Shown here piece after piece: positions 10,445 to 21,984 of a stretch of DNA of 64,000 nt. The translations under genes were made by a program, and so were the position numbers. The stretch comes from Rhizoclosmatium globosum (taxonomy: Eukaryota > Chytridiomycota > Chytridiomycetes > Chytridiales > Chytriomycetaceae). The notes beneath the pieces were generated by a model. That model saw only the letters and a program-made list of their open reading frames with translations. It was not told the origin of the DNA and made no database searches. The stretch is from assembly GCA_002104985.1 (NCBI GenBank), contig MCGO01000125.1:54213-118212 (forward strand), given 5' to 3'. Every line of letters begins with the position of its first letter. Positions within the stretch are counted from its first letter, which is position 1.

Positions 10445-12403
10445 CTATTCCTCGTGAGCAAGTAAAGCTGGCGCAAGCTTCTCATTTTCTGGGTAGAACC
10501 CATTCAAACACTCTGAAATAACCAAACGTTCGGTCTTTTGGTACACTGCATCGTACTTTGCATCCAAAGCCTGCCCAAATCGCTTCACGCTTCCATCAGG
10601 ATGCAACTTGGTCCATGGAGACTGGCATTCCTTTCCAACACAGTCCTTCAAAACGACAAGCAACGCATCCAATCGATTTACCAACGTGATACTCGAGCTC
10701 TTGTACACGTTTTTTAACTGCTGAGGGTCTTTTTTCAAGTCGTACAACTCGTGGTGATCCGTACACCAGACAGTGTACAAGTATGAGTATTCCTCTGAAA
10801 CAATACGGACGGATCGGTAGATGTTTTCCTCGCTGTGTGCAATAGGGAAGACTTCGGATCCGAGGGGACGCCAGAATTCAACGGCGAAGGACTCGCGGTT
10901 TGGTTGTGGTGCGTCTTGTGTAAAGATTGGAATGGGTGAGCCATCGAACGCGTACGCTTTGTTTTCGGCACCGGCCAATTTGAGGAAGGTTGGGGCGATG
11001 TCTGTATGAGTCGTAGATTCCTTTCGAACGGCACCTTTTGCTACACCAGGTCCCCTGACAGGTATAGTTAGCTTATACCAATCTAATTTCGTGAAAATAC
11101 CTGACAATGAATGGAACATTGATATCATCCTCATATGGAGTCGTCTTTCCAGCATTGAGACGATGCAAACCAAGGTGGTAACCGTTGTCAGATGAATAGA
11201 AGATGTAGGTGTTGTCTCCTTGACCAGCAGCCTCAACAGCTTGCACAACAGAATCCAACAACTCATCAACGGATTGCAAGGCTCGCAAGCGTTGGCGGTG
11301 CCAGTGGTCTAAAGTCTCAACTTGCTCATCGTTCAGCAATGGAAGTTCTGTGATGTATCTTGGCTTTCCAGTGACATCTGCAGTGTTGAAGTTTTCACGA
11401 CGAGGAACTTTCGCGTCTGGGAACAAAGTCGCGTGGCGCTTTGCTGGAATCGCTTCCGTCATCTTAATGCGGCGAGAGTATGGCTTTTCGCCAGGAACTT
11501 GGGCCACATCCTCAGAGTTGAATAGGATTTCGGTGTGTGGAGCAGTTGGTGCCAAATACAAGAAGAATGGCTTTTCGTCAACAGTCTTCAGGGCACCTGA
11601 AAGAACTTGCAGCGCTACATAATAGACATTAGCACAGAAAACCATTTGAAAATTTCAAGTACCTTTCTCGCGTACAACATCAACCTGGAAAGTTCCTTCG
11701 TAGTCGGTTATGATTCCATTCTTGGCAAAGACGGGATGGAAATTGTCATACACGTAAGGATGGACGAGAGCATCGAAATCAGTCCAGCCTTTTGGGTATT
11801 GCTCCTTATTATGAACACCATAACCGTTAAGAAGTTTTCCAATGTAGTAAGTGGAATAACCGGCGGATTGAAGCCATGTTGCCAGGTATTCGTTGTCCAT
11901 TCCTTCACGAAGGAATTTATCATATCCACCTGGAAAGGAGTCAAGTTCTGATTACAACACGAGTATCACGTACCAAACTGGCCAAAGACATCTGTGAAAC
12001 CAGTATTGTGTGCAAATTGGCCCTTCAATACACTCACACGTGAAGGACAACAAATAGCACTTGTCACAAAATGGTTCTCAAACACAGTACCTTTATCAAT
12101 CAAATGCTTCTTGACAAATGGCATGTATTCCAAAGAGCCCAGGTGCTTGTCTTGATCATCTGTCAACAAGAAAATGATGTTGGGACGTTTTGGTGCATCC
12201 TTTGATGCAGTTTCAGTCCGAGAATCTGGGAACTTGATGTCAAGCTGAATATGTGTGTTTAACTGACTGCCAGAGGTGGCATTGCGACCGGAAGAAGAGG
12301 AGCCTTGAACGGATGGGGGCAGAATAGGGCCAGAGAAACAACTGCCAGCTTGGACAGAACCCAACGCAGACAAGACAGCTGTGACAAGAAGACTGAGATT
12401 CAT
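10445..12403 (-). CDS. Secreted sulfatase (arylsulfatase / N-acetylglucosamine-6-sulfatase type)
   Basis: A multi-exon gene with short introns near 11040-11100, 11617-11660, 11927-11975. The N-terminus MNLSLLVTAVLSALGSVQAG is a clean signal peptide. Family S1 sulfatase landmarks are present: IIFLLTDDQD (metal-binding Asp pair), the C-x-P-S-R activation motif as ICCPSRVSVLKG, where the first Cys of CCPSR is the residue converted to formylglycine, FFLYLAPTAPH, and YIFYSSDNGYHLGLH (metal and sulfate-binding Asp/Asn/His). The LTDDQD...CCPSR spacing resembles N-acetylglucosamine-6-sulfatase and fungal arylsulfatases. Anaerobic-type or FGE-type maturation cannot be told apart here. Likely substrates are sulfate esters of polysaccharides or aryl sulfates in the environment; this is inference. 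A longer in-frame start exists at 12487 but would bury the signal peptide. Confidence 0.85.
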
Positions 12404-12544
12404 GGTATTCTTTTTTTCAATGTGGTTCGGATAAGTTGTTTCGCTTGTTCGCTTCTGATAACGACATTGCGTCACTTGCACGGACATGTTGTAATCAAGG
12501 CATCAGTCATCGCCAACGAAATCTCTCTCTCTGACCAACATAAT

Positions 12545-13721
12545 TTATTCCTTCACCATACTCCGAGCCACTTCCTCCGTAAGTTGTTGCGCAAATTCTG
12601 CGAGAGTTTGGCCATCAGACAAGTCTACCGCATCCTTAGGCATCCGATTTGTCGCATACATTGGCTGGTACGTCAAGCCTGAGTCTGACGGTGTCGATAC
12701 AACTCTCAATCCCATTCCCGCACAATGATCCACCGAGCTTGCAACTCCTCCCTCTTGTGTTGATACCTCAAACGCAATAAGTTCATCCCAAGTAAACAAC
12801 AGACTATCCGTATTGATACTAAACGGATTGAAATCAATCAACCACACTTTCTGGTTATTCTTGTTGATGTACAAATCAAGCACGAACGAATTGTTTCCAA
12901 ACTTTCCCAGAATCTCATCCACGTAAAACGCCTTGATTGCAGATTCCAGCTGAACGCGGGATGTGACGAGGAACGGATAGAAATTGAGGTGGTCTCGTTG
13001 ACAGATTCCAATGAGGACGTTATCTTTGACGAAACAGCGGAACTCCATAGATGGATGCAAATCGTACCACTTTCGCAAAATAAGTTCGTAACTCTCTGGT
13101 GTTTGCTTCGTGCTTGCGTCCAGTGTTTCAGTGCATGCCTCAAAGGGACAGGTCAAGTCATGTGTGATGAAATCAGAGCTTTTCAACAACAGAAAGATAT
13201 CGGCTGGAGTTTTGCACTTGAGAGTCTGTCCAAGAGCCATCCAAGATGCATCCTTATCAATGGTGTTAGTTGTGTAAAGGGTTCCAGCCACAGGTCTTAC
13301 CTTTGGAGAACTCCAGTTCAGCTTTGGAAACACCTCTCCACCAAGGGACTCAATGCGCTGAGTGATAAGCTCTTGGAACTCAGGAAAATGCGGAATAGAG
13401 CCCCAGCTTTCACCGCCTTCTTCATCTTCACTAAAGTCTCCGTTGTCATCATCGGAATCGTCAACCTTTGGTGTTTCGTAACTTGGCTGCGGCATTCCAT
13501 TGCTATCCCCAATTCAGGTCAGCCTCACACACTCAAGAGATAAGCATTTACCTGTCCAAAGGAAGGAAAACTCCGTCCTCATTCAGGTATGTAATGAACT
13601 CAGGAGGTATTGAGATGATCTCACTCTTCAGGGTCACCCGTCGAAACTTTGGGTACCACGACGAGAAGGAGCAGTTCATAACATGATCAACAGTCAGTGG
13701 AGGAAAAGCAGAAGTTGACAT
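12545..13721 (-). CDS. CDC123: CDC123 (D123) translation initiation factor eIF2 assembly protein
   Basis: Two exons joined across a 49-nt intron (13503-13551). The N-terminal exon carries the family opening (VMNCSFSSWYPKFRRVTLKS and the IPPEFITYL segment), then an acidic linker (DSDDDNGDFSEDEEGG). The C-terminal part has ATP-grasp hallmarks of D123 proteins: PKLNWSSPKV, LILRKWYDLHPSMEFRCFV, IGICQRDHLNFYPFL and the metal-binding strand VWLIDFNPF. CDC123 promotes joining of the eIF2 subunits in the cytosol. Length (about 370 aa) suits the family. The start at 13721 is preferred over an in-frame codon 75 nt upstream, whose product would begin with an unrelated hydrophobic run. Confidence 0.92.
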
Positions 13722-14274
13722 TAAGAGAGATAGTTTTATTGGTGATGAAAGCAAAAAGAAAAAAGAGGGCAACTGGTAGTAGAAAGTGAGCGACATACCT
13801 AGAGTGAGAAAGTGGGGTAAGTAAAGCGATCGAGGAGATACGATGGGTTGATAGAGGAAAGGGATGGTGTGAGATCAGGTTGTGTTTATGCTAGTTTCAC
13901 GCAGAGTCCTATACAAAAACTGTATAGATTTCTGCATCTCAAATGACACGCAATGAATGATTATTTAAGCATCATATCTCAAACGCTGTTGCGGGTTTGT
14001 CTTGTTCCTGTGGATGGAGAAGTCTGCTCACCTTTTTTGGAACAAAGATGAAAAAGAAAGACCGACCACTAAAGAACAACTATCGAAAAAACGACCCATA
14101 AGTCCCCGAGGAAAAGGAAAAGAAATCCAAAAACGATGACTTTTTATTCAGTAGAAAAATGAAAAAGAAACAGAACGATCAGTCAATCAAGACTCCAACG
14201 AAAAATAGACTTAAAAACCAGCACTCCTCCTCTTTCCTTACTCTCTAAGTATCCACCCATTTCTCTTCCTCAGT
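13722..14274. other. Intergenic region between CDC123 start and OGDH stop
   Basis: 553 bp with no supported gene. It must hold the CDC123 promoter and the OGDH 3' UTR. It is A-rich on the plus strand and holds a small inverted repeat (CTATAC at 13909-13914 and GTATAG at 13922-13927 around a 7-nt loop). Confidence 0.5.
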
Positions 14275-17200
14275 TTAGTAAAACTTTGGAATACCATTCT
14301 CCAAAGAAACTGGCATCTTCAGCTCTCCACCCAAAAGCGCTTCACTGACGAACATCTTGTCCTCGAAGGCGTGTTGCTTCTTGAGACCAGTACTTGGGGC
14401 AGCACTAATGTCACGTCCAGCATATCGGATGTATGGGCTTCCACGGACACTCTTCTTTCCATCGTAGTGGTTGTCAAGACCACCTGGGGTGAATCGGCGA
14501 TCGTATGATTCAATAGCAGCGCGACCAGCATCGCTCTTGAACCAGTTGGTTGCCTTCAATGCAGTTTCCAGACGGGGCTGGACGAAGGACCAGGCTCCAG
14601 AGTTCATGGCTTCTTCTTGGCAGTAGACAACTTCCTCGAGTTTTCCACCGTTGGCACCGTAGAAGTCAATGACTTCCTTGGCCTCCCAGAAGGGGAAGGG
14701 GTTCAGCTGCTCCAATCTCACAATGGCAATGTCACGGAGGTTGTTGAGGGCACGGGCACGGGAGAGAACGTAGTAAACCTGTCCAGAACAGAAAATGACA
14801 GTCTTGATCTGGTTTGGTGGCAAGAGGGTGAATTCTGGTTGGGAGGCGGCAATCTTTTTCAGGGATTCTGGAATAGTGACGCCAGCTGGAATTACAGGTG
14901 GGTTGGCTGGGTCAGCAATAGCAGAGTATGGAAGACGTGGCTCGGCGTTGTTTCCAGACCAGACGGCGGAGTTCTCTGGGACTGGGTTGAAGTTGGCCAA
15001 TGGGTTGGGGTGAAGAACTTCTGGGATGAGTCTTTGGAAACGAGTTCCTGGTCCCATCTCAGCGATGGTAGACTTGGCCAATGGGTGACGCAAGAGAGCT
15101 TTTGATGTGAAGACAATCAACTAAAGAGAGGACGGTCAATACATATTTTTCAGAACAGCTTATTGAATGGTTAAACTCAACTGGCTTACGGAACTCACGC
15201 ATAACCTGTCTTCTCAAAGCGTGGAAGTAGTTACTTGGAACAGTTGGGTAGATAACCTGCATGTTGCATTCCTGGTGCTGTCTAGCGTAGGATCCCTTAC
15301 CAACACCAAACTCTGGCATAGTGAATGGATCCTGGTCACAGAGCTGCAAGTAACGCTCCATTCTAGCGGAAGAGTGCTCTGGACCCTGACCATCGTAACC
15401 GTGAGGAAGGAGCATGGTCAAACCAGTACGCTGAGTGAAAAAAAAAACGTAAGTTCCCCAACTTCTTTGTCTAAATGCAAACAAACTAAACAAACCTGAA
15501 GCCACTTCTGCTCTCCAGAAGAAATGAACTGATCAATAATACACTGAGCATTGTTCGCAAAGTCTCCGAACTGAGCCTCCCACATAACCAACTGGTTGGG
15601 GTTCACCATGGAGTAACCCAACTCGAATCCGAGACATCCAAATTCAGTCAAAGATGAGTTACAGACAGTCAATTGTTGCTGGCTGGCAACAACGCTTCCA
15701 GCACCAACGAGGTGGTTCAATGGAACGTAACGCTCTTCGGTCTTTTGGTCGTTCAAAAGAGCGTGACGGTGCGAGAAGGTACCACGCTCAACATCCTGTC
15801 CAGAAAGACGAACGTGCATCCCCTCAGCGAGGATAGATCCAAAGGACATGGACTCGGCAGTAGCCCAATCAATGTCGTCTCCCTCAGTGACAGTCTTCTC
15901 ACGGAGCTTGAGAATTCTGGTCAAGTTGGGGTGGACAGTGAAGTTGGATGGGTAGCTGGATCCGGCAACACCAATGTGCTGGAGGAGATCAAAGGAAACA
16001 CCAGTAGACTGGGATGGGACTCCCTCAGCAGCAAGCTCCTTTGGAGCCTTCATGTTGGTCCAGTTGGAAGAAACCCACTCCTTTGGAGTTGGCTTGTAGG
16101 TCTTGGAGTCGGTGTAGTTCTTCTCCAAGATACCCCACACCTTGTCCTTCATCTGCTTGACTTCAGCCTCAGAGACGGTTCCTTCACCGAGCAACTGGGC
16201 AATGTACTTTTCAGCAACTGGAGTCATGGTCTTGATCTTCTCGTACATCTTTGGCTGAGTGAATCCTGGCTGGTCGACTTCGTTGTGTCCGTGTTTACGG
16301 TAGCACACAATGTCAACGACGACATCCTTCTTGTACTTGGCTCTCCATTCGGAAGCGAGTTGCATACAGTAGATAACAGCCTCAACATCGTCTCCGTTAA
16401 CGTGCAAAATAGGGGCAGAGACGGTCTTGGCGACATCAGAACAGTAAGGAGTGGAACGAGAGAAACGTGGGTCAGTGGTGAAACCAATCTGGTTGTTAAC
16501 AACAATGTGGATGGTTCCTCCAGTGGTGTAGGATGGCAAGTCAGCCAAACCAATAGCTTCATAAACGACTCCTTGACCAGCAAAGGCGGCGTCTCCGTGA
16601 AGGAGGACTCCGAGAGCCTTGGCACGCTCCTTGGTGTCGTTTTGGTAGTACTGAATAGCGTGGACCTTTCCTTGAACGACTGGGTTGACAGCCTCCAAGT
16701 GCGATGGGTTGGCAGCAAGAGAAAGGTTTACGATAGCTCCAGATGGAGTTGGTCTAGCGTAATTCATACCCAAGTGGTACTTCACATCTCCAGATCCTTC
16801 AACAGAGTCATCACGGGATCCAGCAAATTCAGCAAAGATGGATTCGTTTGGCTTTCTGACGACGTTGGACAAGACGTTCAAACGACCTCTGTGTGGCATT
16901 CCCATAACAACAGAGTTGACACCAAGTTCAACGGATCGGTCAACCTATTTCGTATATTAGCTCTTTATCGACTAAAGATTGCATTTCTTCGTTCTTCGGC
17001 AATTTGAAGGCTCAAAATCTTTGCAGATAACTTCAATCCACCCCATATCAACTCCAAACACACTTCAATTGGCTAGAACATAATCGACCATGACGATAGG
17101 TCCAGCTTCCAGTATTCAACTCCTTCAAATCAACGAGAGCACTGGGGCTCAATCGAAACTCTGTTTCTAATCTAATTCAAGAAAACACTCACCAAGGCCT

Positions 17201-18288
17201 TCATACCAGGAATCAAAGATTCACAACCCTCAAGACCGAAACGCTTCTCAGAGGGGTACTTTGTAGCAACGAAGCGCTCAAAGGAATCAGACCAAATCAA
17301 ACGGTCAAGAATGACAAGCTTCTCATCCTTTGTGTAGGCGTAACGAATAGGAACTTCAAACTTTTGACGGAGCCAGTCGCAGGCGGCACGGTCGTTGATG
17401 TGTCCGTATTCGATACCAATAGAGGAGGCATATGTCTTTTTGAGGCGGTCAACGATTTCGCGGAGAGTGAGGGCATCCATCTGCTCGGAGGCAAGGAAGC
17501 CAGGCAAGATTCCCTGACCTGTGCGGAGTGACAAACGGTTAGACACAAGAACGTGCTGAGTAAAGTGTGGGAGTGGTCATTTTTCGTTTTCGTTGAAGGA
17601 AATGGTCATTTGTCATTGTGTTGCACCGGCCATTGAGAGAGACACAATTGGAGGTCTGTTGATGGGAGGGAAAAGGAGGGATGATTGGAGAGGAAGAGAG
17701 AGACAAGGTCAAAGGAAACAGGAGGTGGGGATCGGGCCGGGCCGGAGAAGGAGAGGGAGACAACGCACCCAAGTAGAACTTTCTGTTGAGATCGGCATCA
17801 GTAAAACCGTAGTGTTTTGGGTCGAGTTCCGGGGCCTCCGAAGCGTCGCGCGGAGCAATACCGAGCGGGTCGAGGTCAGCGAGTTGGTGGCCTCTGATTT
17901 GGAAGGCGCGGACGAGCAACTGGACCTTCATGTGGTCGAGGATCTCGCCAGGGGGAATCTTTGCATCGGCGGCGGTGTCGACAAAGGCGGCGGGCGAGGC
18001 GACAAGCGGAACCGAGCCAGTGGGTGCACCCGCGCCAGGAACACTGAACGGCGACACGAACGCGGGCACCTTTCCAGCGGCAACGTTCGCAAAGTAGGCG
18101 CGCCACGATGCGTGAACACTCGATGGGTCGCGTGTCCACTCCTCGTGCATCTGCTCAATGTACGATGCAGAGGTCCCGTTCAAGAACGACTGGTCGCGGA
18201 CAACGCTCGTTGTTCGCAGGCCTCGAACGGCAAACGTGCGCTGGGCGGCCGCTGTTGTGCGCAGCGAGGTGCGGAGGAGCTTCTCCAT
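14275..18288 (-). CDS. KGD1: 2-oxoglutarate dehydrogenase E1 component, mitochondrial
   Basis: Thiamine-diphosphate E1 subunit of the TCA-cycle 2-oxoglutarate dehydrogenase complex. Five exons encode about 1,126 aa. The start [19 protein letters not shown] is a basic mitochondrial presequence. Recognisable blocks: [82 protein letters not shown], the ThDP motif region [16 protein letters not shown]...[24 protein letters not shown] and [18 protein letters not shown]. Between FQRLIPEV and [15 protein letters not shown] lies an extra segment of about 60 residues rich in Pro and Ala, longer than I recall in animal or yeast enzymes. Introns at 16945-17192 and 17519-17768 are about 250 nt each, far longer than the rest of the window; those near 15432 and 15121 are about 65-70 nt. 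Strong codon bias suggests high expression. Confidence 0.96.
16945..17192 (-). other. Second long intron of OGDH
   Basis: 248-nt GT-AG intron between MKAL and [12 protein letters not shown], phase 0. No snoRNA box pair was seen in it. Confidence 0.75.
17519..17768 (-). other. Long pyrimidine-rich intron of OGDH
   Basis: 250-nt GT-AG intron. It splits the sequence FYLG/QGILPG: donor GTGCGT after the first base of the Gly codon, acceptor CACAG. Most of it is C/T-rich on the coding strand and it stays open in one frame for over 70 codons before a stop just upstream of the acceptor. Confidence 0.75.
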
Positions 18289-18443
18289 TTTGGTGGTGGT
18301 TGGTGGTTGGTGGTTGGTTGCTTTTTGGCAGAGATGCCTTTGCCTTTTTCCGACTTGCCACGCCCCAACAAAGAGATAACAAATGATGAGGTTTATTATT
18401 ATACAATTGATACTAATAATATATACAGATACTATCCAGATAA

Positions 18444-18917
18444 TTAACATGCCAACATTTCCAACAACTCCCGGTATGTCCATCCATCCTTGTCTTTCAC
18501 TCCTTCATTCGCTCCACTTTCCAGCAAAAGATTGGCAATTTCCTTGTTTCCATTCAATGCGGCGTAATGCAATGCTGTCCATCCATTCTCATCTTGAATG
18601 GAAACTTGGGCACCGCGTCGAATCAGTTCACGTACAACGGCAACTTGGGAATGTTGGGTTGCGTGATGCAATGCAGTCCGTCCAGACTCGTCCTGAGAAT
18701 CAACGCGTGCACCTTGGTTCAACAGGTCGCGGACAAACTGGGCGTCTCCAGACATGCACGCGTCAAAGAGCTGTGCTGTGATGGAATCTTTTGCCGCTAC
18801 AGAAGAAGGACGGTAAAAGAGAGCTTTGGATTCTCTTTCAATGTCTTGAGCCAACAAAGAAGGGACCACGGAGTTGACTGAGAATGAGGGCGATACAGCT
18901 TGGATAAGATCGGGCAT
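18444..18917 (-). CDS. Small ankyrin-repeat protein
   Basis: Single exon, 157 aa. After about 45 residues without a motif come an ankyrin-like start (LFDACMSGDAQFVRDLLNQG) and two canonical repeats with the G-x-T-A-L-H-x-A signature (GRTALHHATQHSQVAVVREL and GWTALHYAALNGNKEIANLL), then a partial third ending DGWTYRELLEMLAC. Likely a protein-binding scaffold; the partner is not indicated. It lies just downstream of the other ankyrin gene and shares its repeat layout, so the two may be local duplicates. Confidence 0.8.
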   Translation of the reverse strand: MPDLIQAVSPSFSVNSVVPSLLAQDIERESKALFYRPSSVAAKDSITAQLFDACMSGDAQFVRDLLNQGARVDSQDESGRTALHHATQHSQVAVVRELIRRGAQVSIQDENGWTALHYAALNGNKEIANLLLESGANEGVKDKDGWTYRELLEMLAC

Positions 18918-19390
18918 TTCTTGTTGAACGTACTTGCGTGTAAAGTTTCTTTGATGATAGAATTGGGATGAAGAGGTTTCTGGTTGGTCAAGCTTTTATG
19001 AGATGACTGTGGTTGAGGGAGACTTTTTTAGATCACTATGAATTCCTCTTCAGTTGCTTTGCGATTGGAGCCACCGAGTTGAATGGAACTCATGGGTACA
19101 CTCATGGACCTTGCTTTGCGTCTTTGTTGTTATTTCTTTGTGTGCGATCGAAATTATGACTTTAAGTGCCTCCCACCTTCTCTCAACTTGACTTCATGAT
19201 GGCAGATACGAGACTCTGTAAATTATCTGAAAGGGTAGCAACATCCAATTTTCTGGCAGATAGTAGGTTGGTTTCGTTCCAAATTGGCATCAAGAGTCAA
19301 GGACAGAAGAGGTCTATTCTATAACTATTCTATAACTATGGATATACATGAACTACTAGATGATGTACAGAAAAATCAACAGCTGCTAAA
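18918..19390. other. Intergenic region between the two ankyrin genes
   Basis: 473 bp without a supported gene on either strand. It holds the promoter of the small ankyrin gene and the 3' end of the larger one. A direct repeat CTATTCTATAACTATTCTATAACTAT lies near 19315-19340. Confidence 0.5.
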
Positions 19391-20242
19391 TCAATACACC
19401 GCTGTCAAGACATTAACAAGCCCCATGTACCCATTCTTAGCCGCCAAATGAATTGGATTCCAATCCTCATCATCACAACTATACGGATTCGCCCCCTTCT
19501 CCAACAACATCCTCGCAACCTCCACATTCCCATTCAACCCACAAAAATGCAATGGCGTCCACGCACTCTCATCCTGCGCATTCACATCCGCCCCATTCGC
19601 AACAAGAATCCTCACAACCTCCACCTGCGAAGACCGCACCGCGTGCATCAACGCCGTCCGATCATATTCATCCGCCTTATTCAACAACACACGGTTCTCA
19701 TCATGACTCAACCACGACTCGATAAACGCCGTATTCCCTTTAATACACGCATCGTGCAGATCGAGGACTGTCTGTGGGACTGGAGACGGGGCTTTTGGGA
19801 AGGGCGGGGGAGGTGGGGTGATTGATTTTGGGAGGGCGAGGGTTGCTGCGAATTCGATGGGCATGTCGACTGAGTCGCGTGGGTCGTTGACGGCTGTGAG
19901 TGTTGGTGATGATATTTCGCCGAAGCTGTCGGCGGGGGAGGATGGATCTAGTGGGGAGGCATGTGTTAGAGTGGGTGATGGAAGGATCCCCACATGTGTG
20001 TTGGGGTAGATACCTTGTGGAATGGAAATAGAGCCGCGGGATGATGCATAGCGCTTGATCTTGCTGGCGAGGAGGGAGAAGCGGGAGGTTAGAGTGGGGC
20101 TGGATGTTGCTGCTCTGTTGGCGAGAGTCTCTTCGCTGGTGCTCCGTTCAGGAGTGGACTCGAGGCTGATGACGGATCCGCGTGGGTTTGTTGCGATCGT
20201 CTTTGGACGCAAGAGAGTGCTCAACAAGGATCCTTTGGCCAT
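19391..20242 (-). CDS. Ankyrin-repeat protein with Ser/Thr/Pro-rich N-terminus
   Basis: Single exon, 283 aa. Residues 1-150 are low-complexity Ser/Thr/Pro with basic patches (LLASKIKRYASSRGS) and an SPxLT motif recurring three times, which suggests phosphorylation. From about residue 158 come four ankyrin repeats: VLDLHDACIKGNTAFIESWL, DRTALMHAVRSSQVEVVRIL, AWTPLHFCGLNGNVEVARML and DWNPIHLAAKNGYMGLVNVL. The repeat region is very C-rich on the plus strand. Role unknown. The divergent neighbour at 20589 starts 346 bp away. Confidence 0.8.
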   Translation of the reverse strand: MAKGSLLSTLLRPKTIATNPRGSVISLESTPERSTSEETLANRAATSSPTLTSRFSLLASKIKRYASSRGSISIPQGIYPNTHVGILPSPTLTHASPLDPSSPADSFGEISSPTLTAVNDPRDSVDMPIEFAATLALPKSITPPPPPFPKAPSPVPQTVLDLHDACIKGNTAFIESWLSHDENRVLLNKADEYDRTALMHAVRSSQVEVVRILVANGADVNAQDESAWTPLHFCGLNGNVEVARMLLEKGANPYSCDDEDWNPIHLAAKNGYMGLVNVLTAVY

Positions 20243-20588
20243 TCTGCCTTATCGCGTAAATTAAGGGGAGGGATTTGAGGGAGAAAAATTCAGGGAAAGT
20301 GGGCTTGCAGTGCAACGAACAACACGTGAAAAGGCAGGAAAGCTGCAAAGCATTTTGAATGCAAATAACGAAGAAGAGTTTTATGACCAACTTTCCCTTT
20401 CGAGTATGGCTAATATGAACTAGGACTCACTGCTCAAGTCAGTGGCAGTTGAATTACGAAATGCTTCACTTGCTAATTTCGGTTTTTGCACTTATCTTAA
20501 TGCTCGGGATGTCATAATTTGTTTTCTCTCACTCTTTCACAGGGGGGTCAATTAATAATATCCTGCCAAAGCTCCCCACAAACTGAAA
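20243..20588. promoter_or_regulatory. Divergent intergenic region, ankyrin / coiled-coil genes
   Basis: 346 bp between two outward-facing starts. AT-rich; no specific site is claimed. Confidence 0.4.
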
Positions 20589-21984
20589 ATGAGCGCTTCC
20601 ACCGAGGAGGATGAATTCAGCGATATCCACACCAGTGAATTGAAACGATTGATGGACGATAATGAACGTCTGAAAAGGGATGTCCGACGACTGAATGCGC
20701 AAGTTGACCACTTAGACTCAGTTCAAACAGAACTCTCCACCTCGCAGACTAAATTGGTAATCAAGACCGTAAGCCTGAACAATAAGTTAAAAGATGCCGA
20801 GGCCAGTGCCCAAACTCTGCAACAGCAGCTTGAATCGGCCCGAGCAAATATGGAGTCTCTCAATCAAGAACTGGTGGTCAGTCACAACGACAAGGATCGG
20901 ATGGCACAAGAAGTAAATCAATTCACCTTAACGTTGAACGATTCGGAAAAGGCAAGGACGGCAAAAGAGCTAGAAGTCGACGATAACAAGAAACAAATTG
21001 ATGAGTTGACCAAACGTACTGAAGGACTCAAGCACGAACTGGACGATTCCCGCAAGAATTAAAACGTTGAAACTAGATTGTAATGCACGAACCGAGGAGA
21101 ACAAACGTCTAAACGCAGAAGTGGTTCGTTTGAACACAGAGAACACCAAACTGTCCACTTCAAATGCAGAAGACAAGGCCGAACTACAGAAACTCACAAA
21201 AAAGTTGGAAGAGGCATTAAATGCGAGGCAAAATTCGTTGACTAGGGAAATTGAGAAGGTTCGCAGAGAAAAGAAGGAGCTCGAAAGGCGAAATGAGGAG
21301 AAAATGAAGAATAGGGCAGAAATCAAGGGTTCTGTGTTGGAAGCCATGGAAAAACTGCGCAGTGCAATATCTTTATGTTCAAGCAACGATGGAGGAATGG
21401 TTTCAGGAAAAAGGAATATCCAAACGCCGCCTCATTCGAATTCTCGTACAATCACACCAGTCACGTTGTTATAAGCCGAATTTTGTTCTGCCTGATGGGT
21501 CTTGGTATTGTGACCGGTGTGCTGTTGGCAAGAACTTGGACGAGGTTGATGTGGTCTGCTGTTCTGCTGGAAATGACTACGCCATCAGATTGGCAGCAAC
21601 AAGTGATAATGCAGACGACACCCAATTCGTTCATGCAAATTGCGCCAAATGGAATAGTAAGACTGAGTTTCAAAAAGGGTATTTATCTTATTAGCATGGT
21701 ATTTCTTAGTAACCTCGCGGTTTAGGAGTGACGCCATTGATGTATCTCTTGCACTTCTTGAAACTTCTGGAACGTGTTCGCACTGCAATCTCGGATCAGG
21801 GATGCTTGTCTACTGTAATAAGGTTAACAACTGCAGCAGAAAAATTCATGTCTCCTGTGCTTTGAAGAATGTTTCCGCACCATGGCAGGTCAAACGACTG
21901 GGTTGCCGGGAACATCGGAATCCGGGAAAGCGAGTTGGAGGTAGTGGGAATCAAATTCCACACAATAAACGGTCCAAAACGTAA
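20589..21984 (+). pseudogene. Coiled-coil plus extended PHD-finger locus with broken frame (possible pseudogene)
   Basis: The first frame (20589-21062) is an acidic start followed by heptad-repeat coiled coil. It meets TAA at 21060, but the coil continues in another frame (KLDCNARTEENKRLNAEVV to about 21360), so one base is out of step or a weak intron intervenes. A third frame then gives the end of a PHD finger (GSWYCDRC), a C2HC pre-PHD (VDVVCCSAGNDY...FVHANCAKW) and, after a 47-nt intron near 21680-21725, the second PHD (CSHCNLGSGMLVYC...KIHVSCALKN, GCREH). This order is that of BRPF/JADE/AF10-type histone readers, but the first half of PHD1 is missing and the protein ends shortly after. 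Either a degenerating chromatin reader or two genes needing transcript support. Confidence 0.55.

Noticed and set aside
15673..17007. A 444-codon plus-strand open frame antisense to OGDH
   Set aside because: It mirrors the strongly codon-biased OGDH exon and crosses its intron; the product has no recognisable features.
16945..17192. snoRNA hosted in the long OGDH intron
   Set aside because: No RUGAUGA C box paired with a CUGA D box at proper spacing, and no H/ACA hairpins were evident.
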